A DNA stretch of 64,000 nucleotides from Viridibacterium sediminicola (GTDB taxonomy: Bacteria; Pseudomonadota; Gammaproteobacteria; Burkholderiales; Rhodocyclaceae): the NCBI RefSeq assembly GCF_039631295.1, contig NZ_JBDIVE010000007.1:62001-126000 (forward strand). Reading direction: 5' to 3'. The position numbers were made by a program, and so were the translations under genes. The first letter of the stretch is position 1. Each line of letters starts with the position of its first letter. Below are positions 52,876 to 61,567 of the stretch, in pieces. Below the pieces are notes generated by a model that had not been told where the DNA came from, made no database searches, and worked only from the letters and a program-made list of their open reading frames with translations.

Positions 52876-53546
52876 TGGCGAGCATTCCTGTTCTGGCGAT
52901 TGATGGGCCAACGGCCTCGGGCAAGGGGACGGTCGCCGCGCGTGTGGCCGAAGTGCTGGGCTGGAATCTGCTCGATTCCGGTTCGATCTACCGCATGCTG
53001 GCGCTGTCAGCGATCAAGCGCAACGTCGCTTTCGACGACGAGGCGCAGCTGGTCAAGCTGGCCGACGCCCTGGATGCGAGCTTCGATCATGGCCGCATCG
53101 TGCTCGATGGCGAGGACGTCTCCATCGTCGTGCGGCGTGAAGAGACCGGCAATGCCGCCTCCAAGCTGGCCGCCTTGCCGGCCGTGCGCCTGGCGCTGCT
53201 GGCCCGCCAGCGCGCCTATCGGCAGTCGCCGGGCCTGGTCGCCGATGGGCGCGATATGGCGTCGGTGGTGTTTCCCGATGCCTTTCTGAAGATTTTCATG
53301 ACCGCTTCGGCCGAAGCGCGTGCCGAGAGACGTTATAAACAGTTGATCGACAAAGGTTTGTCGGCTAACATTGACAGTCTTGTGCTCGAATTGAGGGAGC
53401 GTGACCTGCGCGATTCATCGCGACCGGTGGCGCCGCTCAAGCAGGGCCCTGATTCGGTCTTGCTGGATACGACCGCGATGGGAATTGAAGAAGCCGTGCA
53501 ATTCGTGCTCGATCACGCCCACGCCGCCTTGTCTGCCAAGGCCTGA
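52875..53546 (+). CDS. cmk: Cytidylate kinase
   Basis: The 223-residue kinase phosphorylates CMP and dCMP. The P-loop GPTASGKGTVAARVAEVLGW is at the N-terminus, and the CMP-binding region LLDSGSIYRMLAL follows. A lid-like region with RADGRDMAS-type VADGRDMASVVFP is present. ATG 52875 shares its A with the argS stop (TGATG), so the genes are translationally coupled. The longer frame upstream overlaps argS. cmk-rpsA is a conserved pair. Confidence 0.97.
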   Translation: MASIPVLAIDGPTASGKGTVAARVAEVLGWNLLDSGSIYRMLALSAIKRNVAFDDEAQLVKLADALDASFDHGRIVLDGEDVSIVVRREETGNAASKLAALPAVRLALLARQRAYRQSPGLVADGRDMASVVFPDAFLKIFMTASAEARAERRYKQLIDKGLSANIDSLVLELRERDLRDSSRPVAPLKQGPDSVLLDTTAMGIEEAVQFVLDHAHAALSAKA

Positions 53547-53668
53547 CGGTCTGGTCATTGCCGGGTATTGACGACAAGCATTGACGCCTTGTCGATGCCC
53601 TGCAGCGTCCGGTGTGTTCAACTTACTGATTTACGTCGCGTTCGCGTGACGCTCCGAGCCTCCTACAC

Positions 53669-55384
53669 ATGTCCATCTCCTCAGAAGTTTCCACCGAAAA
53701 CTTCGAAGACAGCTTTGCTGCGCTCTTCGAAGAAAGCCTCAATCGCCAGGAAATGCGCGCCGGTGAAGTCATCACCGCTGAAGTCGTGCGCATCGACAAC
53801 AACTTCGTTGTCGTCAACGCTGGCCTGAAGTCTGAAAGCTATATTCCGCTCGACGAGTTCCGCAATGATCGCGGCGAGCTTGAAGCAACCCCCGGCGATT
53901 TCGTGCTGGTCGCTATCGAGTCCCTCGAAGACGGTTTCGGTGAAACCCGTCTGTCGCGCGACAAGGCCAAGCGCATCGCTGCATGGAACTTCCTCGACAC
54001 CGCACTGACCGATGGCACCCTGGTCAAGGGCGTGGTGACGGGCAAGGTCAAGGGCGGTCTGACCGTCATGACCAACGGCATCCGTGCCTTCCTGCCGGGT
54101 TCGCTGGTCGACATGCGTCCGGTCAAGGACACGACCCCGTACGAAGGCAAGGAATTCGAATTCAAGGTCATCAAGCTGGACCGCAAGCGTAACAACGTCG
54201 TGGTTTCGCGCCGCGCCGTGCTCGAAGTGAGCATGGGTGAGGAGCGCGAAAAGCTGCTGTCCAACCTGGCCGAAGGCACCATCGTCAAGGGTATCGTCAA
54301 GAACATCACCGACTACGGCGCATTCGTGGATCTGGGTGGTATCGACGGCCTGCTGCACATCACCGACCTGGCATGGCGCCGCGTCCGTCACCCGTCCGAA
54401 GTGCTGACGGTGGGCGACGAAGTGACCGCCAAGGTGCTGAAGTTCGACCAAGAGAAGAACCGCGTTTCGCTGGGCATGAAGCAACTCGGCGAAGATCCGT
54501 GGGTTGGCATCGCTCGCCGCTACCCGGCCAGCACCCGCCTGTTCGGCAAGGTCACCAACATCACCGACTACGGCGCATTTGTTGAAGTCGAACAAGGCAT
54601 CGAAGGTCTGGTCCACGTGTCCGAAATGGACTGGACCAACAAGAACATCCACCCGACCAAGGTTGTCCAGCTGGGCGACGAAGTCGAAGTGGCGATCCTC
54701 GAAATCGACGAAGACCGTCGTCGTATCTCGCTGGGCATGAAGCAGTGCAAGGCCAATCCGTGGGATGACTTCGCGGCCAACCACAAGAAGGGTGACCGCG
54801 TGCGCGGCGCTATCAAGTCGATCACCGACTTCGGCGTGTTCATCGGCCTGCCTGGCGGTATCGATGGTCTGGTGCACCTGTCCGACCTGTCCTGGTCGGC
54901 AACGGGCGAAGAAGCGATCCGCAACTTCAAGAAGGGTGACGAGCTCGAAGCTGTCGTGCTGGCCATCGACGTCGAGAAGGAACGCATCTCGCTGGGCGTC
55001 AAGCAGCTCGATGGGGATCCTTTCACCACCTTCGTGGCAACCCACGACAAGAACAGCCTGGTGACGGGCACGGTCAAGTCGGTTGATGCCAAGGGTGCCG
55101 TGATCGATCTGGGCAACGACGTGGAAGGCTACCTGCGCGCGTCCGAGTTCTCGCGTGATCGTATCGATGACCTCTCCAGCGTTCTGAAGCTGGGCGAGAG
55201 CCTCGAGTCGCTGATCATCAACGTGGACCGCAAGTCCCGTTCGATCAGCCTGTCGATCAAGGCCAAGGATCAGGCTGAGCAGAACGAAGCGATGAGCAAG
55301 CTGGCTGCTGATGGTGGCAATGCTGCCAGCGGCACGACCAACCTCGGCGCGCTGCTCAAGGCCAAGCTTGGCGGCTCGCAGTAA
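53669..55384 (+). CDS. rpsA: 30S ribosomal protein S1
   Basis: The 571-residue product has six S1 domains. The repeated pattern VKNITDYGAFVDLGGIDGLL occurs with variants in several of them. S1 unfolds structured mRNA for initiation. The upstream sequence GAGCCTCCTACAC before ATG 53669 has no Shine-Dalgarno; it resembles the anti-SD. rpsA mRNA of E. coli also lacks SD and is autoregulated by S1, which may apply here. It is followed by ihfB 21 bases later. Confidence 0.98.
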   Translation: MSISSEVSTENFEDSFAALFEESLNRQEMRAGEVITAEVVRIDNNFVVVNAGLKSESYIPLDEFRNDRGELEATPGDFVLVAIESLEDGFGETRLSRDKAKRIAAWNFLDTALTDGTLVKGVVTGKVKGGLTVMTNGIRAFLPGSLVDMRPVKDTTPYEGKEFEFKVIKLDRKRNNVVVSRRAVLEVSMGEEREKLLSNLAEGTIVKGIVKNITDYGAFVDLGGIDGLLHITDLAWRRVRHPSEVLTVGDEVTAKVLKFDQEKNRVSLGMKQLGEDPWVGIARRYPASTRLFGKVTNITDYGAFVEVEQGIEGLVHVSEMDWTNKNIHPTKVVQLGDEVEVAILEIDEDRRRISLGMKQCKANPWDDFAANHKKGDRVRGAIKSITDFGVFIGLPGGIDGLVHLSDLSWSATGEEAIRNFKKGDELEAVVLAIDVEKERISLGVKQLDGDPFTTFVATHDKNSLVTGTVKSVDAKGAVIDLGNDVEGYLRASEFSRDRIDDLSSVLKLGESLESLIINVDRKSRSISLSIKAKDQAEQNEAMSKLAADGGNAASGTTNLGALLKAKLGGSQ

Positions 55385-55405
55385 TCCGGACGCATTTTCG
55401 TCGTC

Positions 55406-55699
55406 ATGACCAAGTCGGAACTGATTGAGCGCCTGACTGCACGCTTCCCGCAGTTAGGCATCAAGGATGCCGATTTCGCCGTCAAGGTGATTCTCGACGA
55501 GATGGCCGCGTGCCTGACACGCGGCCAGCGCATCGAGATTCGTGGTTTTGGCAGCTTTTCGTTGAACTATCGCCCGCCTCGCGTAGGCCGTAACCCTAAG
55601 TCGGGTGACAAGGTGCTGGTTCCGGAAAAATACGTTCCGCATTTCAAGGCGGGCAAGGAGCTGCGCGAACGCGTAGACCAGAGCGGCGAGCCCGGCTGA
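55406..55699 (+). CDS. ihfB: Integration host factor subunit beta
   Basis: The 97-residue HU/IHF-fold protein has MTKSELIERLTARFPQLG at the N-terminus and the DNA-bending arm IRGFGSFSLNYRPPRVGRNP with the intercalating Pro. It forms IHF with IhfA and bends DNA at specific sites. Length is normal. It follows rpsA, as in many proteobacteria, and is closed by an intrinsic terminator. Confidence 0.97.
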   Translation: MTKSELIERLTARFPQLGIKDADFAVKVILDEMAACLTRGQRIEIRGFGSFSLNYRPPRVGRNPKSGDKVLVPEKYVPHFKAGKELRERVDQSGEPG

Positions 55700-55723
55700 T
55701 TGAGGCGCTATAGCAATACCCGG

Positions 55724-55752
55724 AAGGCGGTCTGCGGACCGCCTTCTTTTTT
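55724..55752 (+). terminator. Intrinsic terminator after ihfB
   Basis: AAGGCGGTC, loop TGCG, GACCGCCTT, followed by CTTTTTT. Its T-run falls in the -35 region of the lapA promoter. Confidence 0.85.
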
Positions 55753-55768
55753 GCCTGCTCGCTCAATG

Positions 55769-55774
55769 TATAAT
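55769..55774 (+). promoter_or_regulatory. Consensus -10 box of lapA
   Basis: TATAAT ends 6 bases before the lapA ATG, so transcription would begin at or next to the start codon. No good -35 is seen; the T-run of the ihfB terminator occupies that place. Confidence 0.6.
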
Positions 55775-55780
55775 CGCCGG

Positions 55781-56071
55781 ATGCGAATACTCGTCTGGTT
55801 GCTGCGCCTGCTGGTCTTCATCCTTCTTCTGGGCTTTGCCATCAAGAATGATGCCTTGGTGAGCCTGAAATTCTTCATGGGGGCCGAATGGCAATTGCCG
55901 CTGGTGCTGCTGATCCTGCTCAGCTTTGCCGGAGGTGCCCTGGTCGGCGTGACTGCGCTGATTTCCACCCTGGTGGCGCAAAGGCGCGAAATTGCGCGCT
56001 TGCGCAAGCTGCGTCCCGATGCGGCAACGATGCCCAAGGGCGCGCGTCCGCAATACCCCGAATCAATCTGA
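55781..56071 (+). CDS. lapA: LapA family membrane protein
   Basis: The 96-residue protein has two membrane helices (about 4-24 and 40-65, around LPLVLLILLSFAGGALVGVT) and a basic tail. LapA (YciS) partners LapB in the control of lipopolysaccharide assembly. The start is ATG 55781, directly after the TATAAT box; the frame is open further upstream but that passes through the terminator. No ribosome site is visible, so the transcript may be leaderless. Confidence 0.9.
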   Translation: MRILVWLLRLLVFILLLGFAIKNDALVSLKFFMGAEWQLPLVLLILLSFAGGALVGVTALISTLVAQRREIARLRKLRPDAATMPKGARPQYPESI

Positions 56072-56086
56072 GCCCCGTGAACTTCG

Positions 56087-57259
56087 ATGGACTTTGAATT
56101 CTGGTGGCTGCTGTCGTGGCCATTCTTCTTCGCGCTGGGCTGGCTGGCCGCACGTATCGACATCCGCCACTTGCTACGCGAATCGCGCTCCTTGCCGCGC
56201 AGCTACCTCTCCGGCCTGAGCTTCCTCGTCAATGAACAGCCGGACAAGGCGATCGACGCTTTCCTCGATGCGTTGCGCATCGACCCGCAAACGGTTGAGC
56301 TGCATTTCGCGCTGGGCAGTCTGTTTCGCCGGCGCGGCGAGGTGGATCGCGCCATCCGCATTCACCAGAACCTGGTCGAACGCGAGGACCTGAGCGAGGA
56401 GCAAAGCCTGCAAGCGCTTGAAGCGCTGGGTCAGGACTATCTCAAGGCCGGCTTGCTTGATCGCGCCGAAGCGGCCTACATGCGTTTGCGCGATAGTGCG
56501 CGCAAGGAAGTCGCCCTGCGCGCCTTGCTGGAAATCTACCAGCAGGAAAAGAACTGGACGCGTGCCATCGAGATCGCGCAGGAAATGCCGGCCAACGATC
56601 ATCGCTGGGAAAAGGAGATCGCCAATTTCCACTGCGAGCTGGCGACCGTCGACTTTGCGCATTCCGATCATGCTGCCGCGCTGGCGCAGATCGATGCGGC
56701 CTTGCGCGTCAATAGCCGCTGTGTGCGTGCGCTGATGTTGCAGGGCGACGTCCTGCTCTCGCAGGGCCAGGAAGCTGAGGCCCTGGCCGCCTGGAAGCGG
56801 GTCGAGCAGATGGATCCGGCATTCCTCTCGCAAGTCGCTGAGCGCATCATGGCCGCCTATCAGCGCGCGGGTGAGGCGGAGCGGGGCATCCAGCTGCTAC
56901 GTTACTACCTGGATCGCTATCCCTCGCTGGATCTGCTGGAATTCGTCTTCCAGTGGGATATGGAGCATGGTGGCGCGCAGCAGGCGTACATCCTTGTGCG
57001 CGATGAAATCAAGCGCAATCCCACGGTGCTAGGCTTGGACAAGCTGCTCGAAGCGGCGGTGTTCACGGTGCCGGCCGACAAGCGCCAGGACGTCGAGCTG
57101 ATCAAGCGCCTGATCAATGACCACACACGCCGCGTTGCGCGTTATCGCTGTGATCATTGCGGCTTCAAGGCGCGCCAGTTCTACTGGCGTTGTCCGGCAT
57201 GTGGTGACTGGGAAAGCTATCCGCCACGTCGCACCGAAGAATTTGACCTGGTGCCCTGA
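56087..57259 (+). CDS. lapB: LPS assembly regulator LapB (YciM)
   Basis: The 390-residue protein has an N-terminal membrane anchor (WWLLSWPFFFALGWLAARID), several TPR repeats through the middle (about 30-330), and a C-terminal rubredoxin-like metal site with CDHC and CPAC. It works in the cytoplasm at the inner membrane, controlling LpxC turnover by FtsH. It follows lapA by 15 bases. Both Cys pairs are intact. Confidence 0.94.
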   Translation: MDFEFWWLLSWPFFFALGWLAARIDIRHLLRESRSLPRSYLSGLSFLVNEQPDKAIDAFLDALRIDPQTVELHFALGSLFRRRGEVDRAIRIHQNLVEREDLSEEQSLQALEALGQDYLKAGLLDRAEAAYMRLRDSARKEVALRALLEIYQQEKNWTRAIEIAQEMPANDHRWEKEIANFHCELATVDFAHSDHAAALAQIDAALRVNSRCVRALMLQGDVLLSQGQEAEALAAWKRVEQMDPAFLSQVAERIMAAYQRAGEAERGIQLLRYYLDRYPSLDLLEFVFQWDMEHGGAQQAYILVRDEIKRNPTVLGLDKLLEAAVFTVPADKRQDVELIKRLINDHTRRVARYRCDHCGFKARQFYWRCPACGDWESYPPRRTEEFDLVP

Positions 57260-57298
57260 GGGCAGCAGCTGTCTGATCAATTCATCTGAAGAGTCATT

Positions 57299-58621
57299 AT
57301 GAAAATTACTGTTGTCGGTACGGGTTACGTTGGACTGGTGTCGGGCGCTTGCCTGGCTGAGGTCGGCAACGACGTGTTGTGCCTTGACCTGGACAAGGAC
57401 AAAATCCGCATCCTCGAAGAAGGCGGTATCCCGATCTTCGAGCCGGGCTTGCTGGAGATGGTCAAGCGCAACGTGGCTGCCGGCCGCCTGCACTTCACGA
57501 CCTCGGTCGAGAAGGCCGTTGATTTCGGCACCGTCCAGTTCATCGCCGTCGGCACGCCGCCGGACGAAGACGGCTCGGCCGATCTGAAATATGTGCTCGC
57601 TGCCGCCCGCAATATCGGCCGCCACATGACCGATTACAAAGTGGTGGTCGACAAGTCCACGGTGCCGGTCGGCACCGGTGACAAGGTCCGCGCGGCGATT
57701 GCCGAGGAACTGGCCGCACGTGGCGTGGATGTGCCCTACAGCGTGGTGTCGAATCCCGAGTTCCTCAAGGAAGGCGCGGCGGTCGAGGACTTCATGCGCC
57801 CTGACCGCATCGTCGTCGGTGCCGAGGACGATCAGGCCATTCATCTGATGCGCGCGCTCTATGCGCCGTTCCAGCGCAACCATGAGCGCTTGCTGGTGAT
57901 GGATATCCGCTCGGCCGAACTGACCAAGTACGCCGCCAATGCGATGCTGGCCACGCGTATTTCCTTCATGAACGAGCTGGCCTTGCTGGCCGAAAAACTC
58001 GGCGCCGATATCGAACTGGTGCGTCAGGGCATAGGCTCGGATCCGCGCATCGGCTGGCACTTCCTCTATGCCGGTTGCGGCTATGGCGGCTCCTGTTTCC
58101 CCAAGGACGTGCAGGCGCTGATTCGCACCTCGAACGCGGCCGAGCAGCCGATGCTGGTGCTGCAGGCGGTGGAAGCCGCCAACGAGCGTCAGAAGCATGT
58201 GCTGGTCGACAAGATCGTCGCGCGCTTCGGTGAAGACCTTGCCGGCAAGCGCTTCGCGCTGTGGGGCCTGGCCTTCAAGCCGAATACCGACGACATGCGC
58301 GAGGCGCCCAGCCGCGTCATCGTCGACGAACTCTTCAAGCGTGGCGCACGCATTACCGCCTACGACCCGGTCGCCATGCACGAGGCCAAGCGCATCTTTG
58401 GCGATGATGAGCGCCTGAGCTTTGCCGAACAGCCGATGGCCGCACTCGAAGGCGCCGACGCCCTGGTCATCGTGACCGAGTGGAAGGAGTTCCGCAGCCC
58501 GGATTTCGCCGCGATTCGCGCGCGGCTGAAGAGCCCGGTGATCATCGATGGCCGCAACATCTTCTCGCCCGAGCTGCCGCGCGCAGCAGGTCTCGAATAT
58601 TCGGGCATCGGGCGCAAGTGA
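57299..58621 (+). CDS. ugd: UDP-glucose 6-dehydrogenase
   Basis: The 440-residue NAD enzyme oxidises UDP-glucose to UDP-glucuronate for envelope polysaccharides. It has the Rossmann motif ITVVGTGYVGLVSGACLAEV, a middle domain and catalytic C266 in GYGGSCFPKDVQAL. The C-terminal domain has GLAFKPNTDDMREAPS. ATG 57299 is followed by the heptose kinase gene after 7 bases, suggesting a joint role in surface polysaccharide or lipid A-core synthesis. Confidence 0.96.
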   Translation: MKITVVGTGYVGLVSGACLAEVGNDVLCLDLDKDKIRILEEGGIPIFEPGLLEMVKRNVAAGRLHFTTSVEKAVDFGTVQFIAVGTPPDEDGSADLKYVLAAARNIGRHMTDYKVVVDKSTVPVGTGDKVRAAIAEELAARGVDVPYSVVSNPEFLKEGAAVEDFMRPDRIVVGAEDDQAIHLMRALYAPFQRNHERLLVMDIRSAELTKYAANAMLATRISFMNELALLAEKLGADIELVRQGIGSDPRIGWHFLYAGCGYGGSCFPKDVQALIRTSNAAEQPMLVLQAVEAANERQKHVLVDKIVARFGEDLAGKRFALWGLAFKPNTDDMREAPSRVIVDELFKRGARITAYDPVAMHEAKRIFGDDERLSFAEQPMAALEGADALVIVTEWKEFRSPDFAAIRARLKSPVIIDGRNIFSPELPRAAGLEYSGIGRK

Positions 58622-58628
58622 GGTCGTG

Positions 58629-59564
58629 ATGCAACTGTCGATTCCCGATACGCGCAAGGCGCGTATCCTCGTGGTGGGCGATGTGATGCTGGACCGCTAC
58701 TGGTTCGGTGATGTCAATCGCATTTCGCCCGAAGCACCGGTGCCCGTGGTACGTGTCGAGCGCAGTGAAGAACGTCCGGGCGGTGCTGCCAATGTGGCGC
58801 GCAATGCCTCCTCGCTGGGGGCGACGGTCAGCCTGCTGTCCATCGTCGGCCAGGACGAGGCAGCCCAGGCGCTTGAAGGCCTGCTGCAGGCCGCCAATGT
58901 GCGCGCCTTGCTGTGCAAGGATGCCCAGCTGTCCACTACGGTCAAGCTGCGTGTGCTGGGGCGCCAGCAACAACTCCTGCGTATCGATTTCGAGAACATG
59001 CCCTCGGCCAGCGTGCTCGCCGACAAGCTGGCGCGTTACCGTGAAGAGCTGGCTGCGCATGACATCGTGGTGCTCTCCGATTATGGCAAGGGCGGTCTGG
59101 CTGACGTGCAGCAGATGATCGATCTGGCGCGTGCTGCCGGCAAACCTGTGCTGGTCGACCCCAAGGGCGATGACTACAGTCGCTACAAAGGTGCCAGCTT
59201 GCTGACACCCAACCGTTCGGAATTGCGACAGGTTGTTGGCAAATGGGACAGCGAAGCGGATCTCACCGAGCGCGCGCAGAAGCTGCGCCAGGCGCTGGGC
59301 CTCGAAGCTTTGCTGGTGACGCGTTCGGAAGAGGGCATGACCCTGTTCCAGGCGCAAGGCGCGGTGCATGAAGGCACGCGCGCGCAAGAGGTGTTCGACG
59401 TTTCCGGCGCGGGCGATACCGTCATCGCAACCCTGGCGGTGATGCTTGCCAGTGGCTGCGACTTGGCCAGCGCCATGCAACTATCCAATCACGCCGCGGG
59501 AATCGTGGTGGCCAAGCTGGGAACGGCAACGGTCACGCTCGATGAAATGCGCGCGGAATTCTGA
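58629..59564 (+). CDS. rfaE1: Heptose-7-phosphate kinase (stand-alone HldE kinase domain)
   Basis: The 311-residue PfkB-fold kinase phosphorylates D-glycero-D-manno-heptose 7-phosphate. It has the N-terminal VVGDVMLDRYWFGDVNRISP and the C-terminal catalytic signature DVSGAGDTVIATLA. There is no cytidylyltransferase domain, so it is the split type (HldA/RfaE1); the partner must lie elsewhere. ATG 58629 begins 7 bases after the ugd stop. It is followed by hldD. Confidence 0.93.
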   Translation: MQLSIPDTRKARILVVGDVMLDRYWFGDVNRISPEAPVPVVRVERSEERPGGAANVARNASSLGATVSLLSIVGQDEAAQALEGLLQAANVRALLCKDAQLSTTVKLRVLGRQQQLLRIDFENMPSASVLADKLARYREELAAHDIVVLSDYGKGGLADVQQMIDLARAAGKPVLVDPKGDDYSRYKGASLLTPNRSELRQVVGKWDSEADLTERAQKLRQALGLEALLVTRSEEGMTLFQAQGAVHEGTRAQEVFDVSGAGDTVIATLAVMLASGCDLASAMQLSNHAAGIVVAKLGTATVTLDEMRAEF

Positions 59565-59572
59565 GGTCAATA

Positions 59573-60577
59573 ATGGGCCGTTATTACGTCGTCACCGGAG
59601 CAGCAGGTTTCATCGGCTCCAATCTCGTTGCCGGGCTCAATGCGCGCGGCATCACCAATATCATCGCGGTCGATAATCTTTCCAAGGCTGAAAAATTCAA
59701 GAACCTTGTGGATTGCGATATCGCTGACTACATCGATAAACACGAATTCCTGCGCGCCATTGAGGCGGGCGAGTTCGATGGCGGCATCGAAGCGATCCTG
59801 CATCAGGGCGCGTGCTCCAACACCATGGAGCACAACGGCGTCTACATGATGGACAACAATTACCGTTACTCCTTGTCGTTGCTCGATTTCTGCGCCGACC
59901 AGGTGATTCCCTATCTCTACGCCTCGTCGGCGGCGACATACGGCGCCAGCAGCGTGTTTCGCGAAGAGCGTCAGTACGAGTCGCCCTTGAACGTGTATGG
60001 CTACTCCAAGTTCCTGTTTGATCAGGTAGTGCGTCGTGCGATGCCCGACATCGCCTCGCAGGTCGTCGGCTTCCGCTACTTCAATGTCTATGGTCCGCGT
60101 GAGGCGCACAAGGCGGGTGCCGGTTCATCGGTGGCCTTCAACGCCTTCCACCAGTTCCGCAAGGAAGGGCGCGTCAAGCTCTTCGTTGGCTCCGATGGTT
60201 ATGCCGATGGCGGCCAGCTGCGCGATTTCGTCTTTGTCGAAGATATCGTCAAGGCCAATCTGCACTTCCTTGAGAACTCATCCGTATCGGGTATTTTCAA
60301 TCTGGGTACCGGCCGTGCACAGTCCTTCAATGACATTGCCGTAGCGGTGATCAATGCCTGTCGCCAACACGAAGGCCAGCCTGTGCTGAGCCTGGGCGAG
60401 ATGCAGACTCAAGGGCTGATTGAATATGTTCCCTTTCCGGACATTCTCAAAGGCAAATATCAAAGCTTCACTCAGGCCGATATCTCAGCGTTGCGTGCGG
60501 CCGGTTATGCAGAAGAATTTCAGGACGTGTCAACCGGAGTGGGTAAGTACTGCGTTAAGCTTTTGCAAGACGCATAA
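59573..60577 (+). CDS. hldD: ADP-L-glycero-D-manno-heptose-6-epimerase
   Basis: The 334-residue extended SDR has VVTGAAGFIGSNLVAGLNAR, the active-site Tyr/Lys in VYGYSKFLFD, and a central GFRYFNVYGPRE. It makes the L-glycero form of ADP-heptose for lipopolysaccharide core. Length is normal. It follows the kinase gene by 8 bases and precedes comEA. The cofactor is NADP. Confidence 0.96.
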   Translation: MGRYYVVTGAAGFIGSNLVAGLNARGITNIIAVDNLSKAEKFKNLVDCDIADYIDKHEFLRAIEAGEFDGGIEAILHQGACSNTMEHNGVYMMDNNYRYSLSLLDFCADQVIPYLYASSAATYGASSVFREERQYESPLNVYGYSKFLFDQVVRRAMPDIASQVVGFRYFNVYGPREAHKAGAGSSVAFNAFHQFRKEGRVKLFVGSDGYADGGQLRDFVFVEDIVKANLHFLENSSVSGIFNLGTGRAQSFNDIAVAVINACRQHEGQPVLSLGEMQTQGLIEYVPFPDILKGKYQSFTQADISALRAAGYAEEFQDVSTGVGKYCVKLLQDA

Positions 60578-60612
60578 AGCGTCTGCAACCCCACTTTACA
60601 GAGGAGTCTCAC

Positions 60613-60978
60613 ATGCTGAAAAAACTGCTGCTTGTTGTGATGAGTCTGATTGCCTCCATCGGTATGGCCATGGCGGCCGTCAATATAAACACCGCGACCG
60701 AACAGGAACTCGAAAGCCTGCCCGGTATCGGTGCCGCCAAGGCCAAGGCCATCGTGGAGTACCGCAAGGCCAACGGTAACTTCAAGTCGGTCGAGGATCT
60801 CAAGAGCGTCAAGGGAATTGGCGACAAGGTCTTCGACAAGCTCAAGAGTGAAGTTGCGGTCAGTGGTACGACGACTGTGGCGACCGCGCCGGCCAAGGAT
60901 GCCAAGCCGCCCAAGGCCGACAAGAAAGACGCCAAACCCGCCGCTGCAGCGAGCAGCAGCGAAAAGGCCAAGAAGTAA
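60613..60978 (+). CDS. comEA: ComEA-like DNA-binding protein
   Basis: The 121-residue product has a signal peptide (about 1-20, cut near MAMA) and a helix-hairpin-helix domain with VNINTATEQELESLPGIGAA and FKSVEDLKSVKGIGDKVFDK, followed by a Lys/Ala tail. It binds DNA in the periplasm and is part of natural DNA uptake. AGAGGAG precedes the ATG. It follows hldD by 35 bases and is closed by a strong terminator. Confidence 0.93.
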   Translation: MLKKLLLVVMSLIASIGMAMAAVNINTATEQELESLPGIGAAKAKAIVEYRKANGNFKSVEDLKSVKGIGDKVFDKLKSEVAVSGTTTVATAPAKDAKPPKADKKDAKPAAAASSSEKAKK

Positions 60979-61012
60979 GGACAGCGCCAGGTTCTCTTGT
61001 TGCAAGTCCGCC

Positions 61013-61042
61013 AACCCCATGCTCGCAGGCATGGGGTTTTTT
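61013..61042 (+). terminator. Intrinsic terminator after comEA
   Basis: AACCCCATGC, loop TCGCAG, GCATGGGGTT, then a T-run to 61042. Confidence 0.85.
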
Positions 61043-61147
61043 CATGCCTGCATTCCCGTAGCCAATGCCCAAGCCAAGCCGCTTGCGGTATATTCGGCAC
61101 GAATCAAGGCAGCATCCTTAGTCTGCCATCGCTGGAGAAATGACCCC

Positions 61148-61471
61148 ATGACCTATGTTGTGACCGAGTCCTGCATCAAGTGCAAGTACACCGACTGTGT
61201 CGACGTCTGCCCTGTGGACTGCTTCCATGAAGGCCCGAACTTCCTCGTCATCGATCCTGATGAGTGCATCGACTGCACGCTGTGCGTTGCCGAATGTCCG
61301 GCTGAAGCCATTTTTGCCGAAGACGACCTGCCGGCCGGGCAGGAGCAGTTTGCGGCGATCAATGCCGAGTTGGCCAAGACCTGGCCGCTGATCGTCGAAC
61401 GCAAGGACCCGCTGCCCGATGCGGACGAGTGGGCCAAGGTCAAGGGCAAGGTAGACAAGCTGGAACGCTGA
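61148..61471 (+). CDS. fdxA: Ferredoxin FdxA (7Fe type)
   Basis: The 107-residue protein has two iron-sulfur motifs: CIKCKYTDCVDVCPVDC and CIDCTLCVAECPAEAI. The first cluster lacks one Cys of the usual CxxC pattern order, as in 3Fe-4S/4Fe-4S ferredoxins. It is a soluble electron carrier. ATG 61148 is preceded by GGAGAAATGACCCC. It follows the comEA terminator, so it is separately transcribed and ends in its own terminator. Confidence 0.94.
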   Translation: MTYVVTESCIKCKYTDCVDVCPVDCFHEGPNFLVIDPDECIDCTLCVAECPAEAIFAEDDLPAGQEQFAAINAELAKTWPLIVERKDPLPDADEWAKVKGKVDKLER

Positions 61472-61508
61472 GCCCATGCGGACCATCAGGGTTCGCAGGC
61501 GACACGAC

Positions 61509-61541
61509 AAGGCGCAAGACCATCCGGGCTTGCGCCTTTTT
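61509..61541 (+). terminator. Intrinsic terminator after fdxA
   Basis: AAGGCGCAAG, 10-base loop, CTTGCGCCTT, then TTT. Confidence 0.85.
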
Positions 61542-61567
61542 CTTGGCAGACGTGGCAGCATCGCGGC

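Noticed and set aside
53681..55045. A 454-codon minus-strand frame under rpsA
   Set aside because: Mirror of the S1 repeats; composition and lack of motifs argue against coding.
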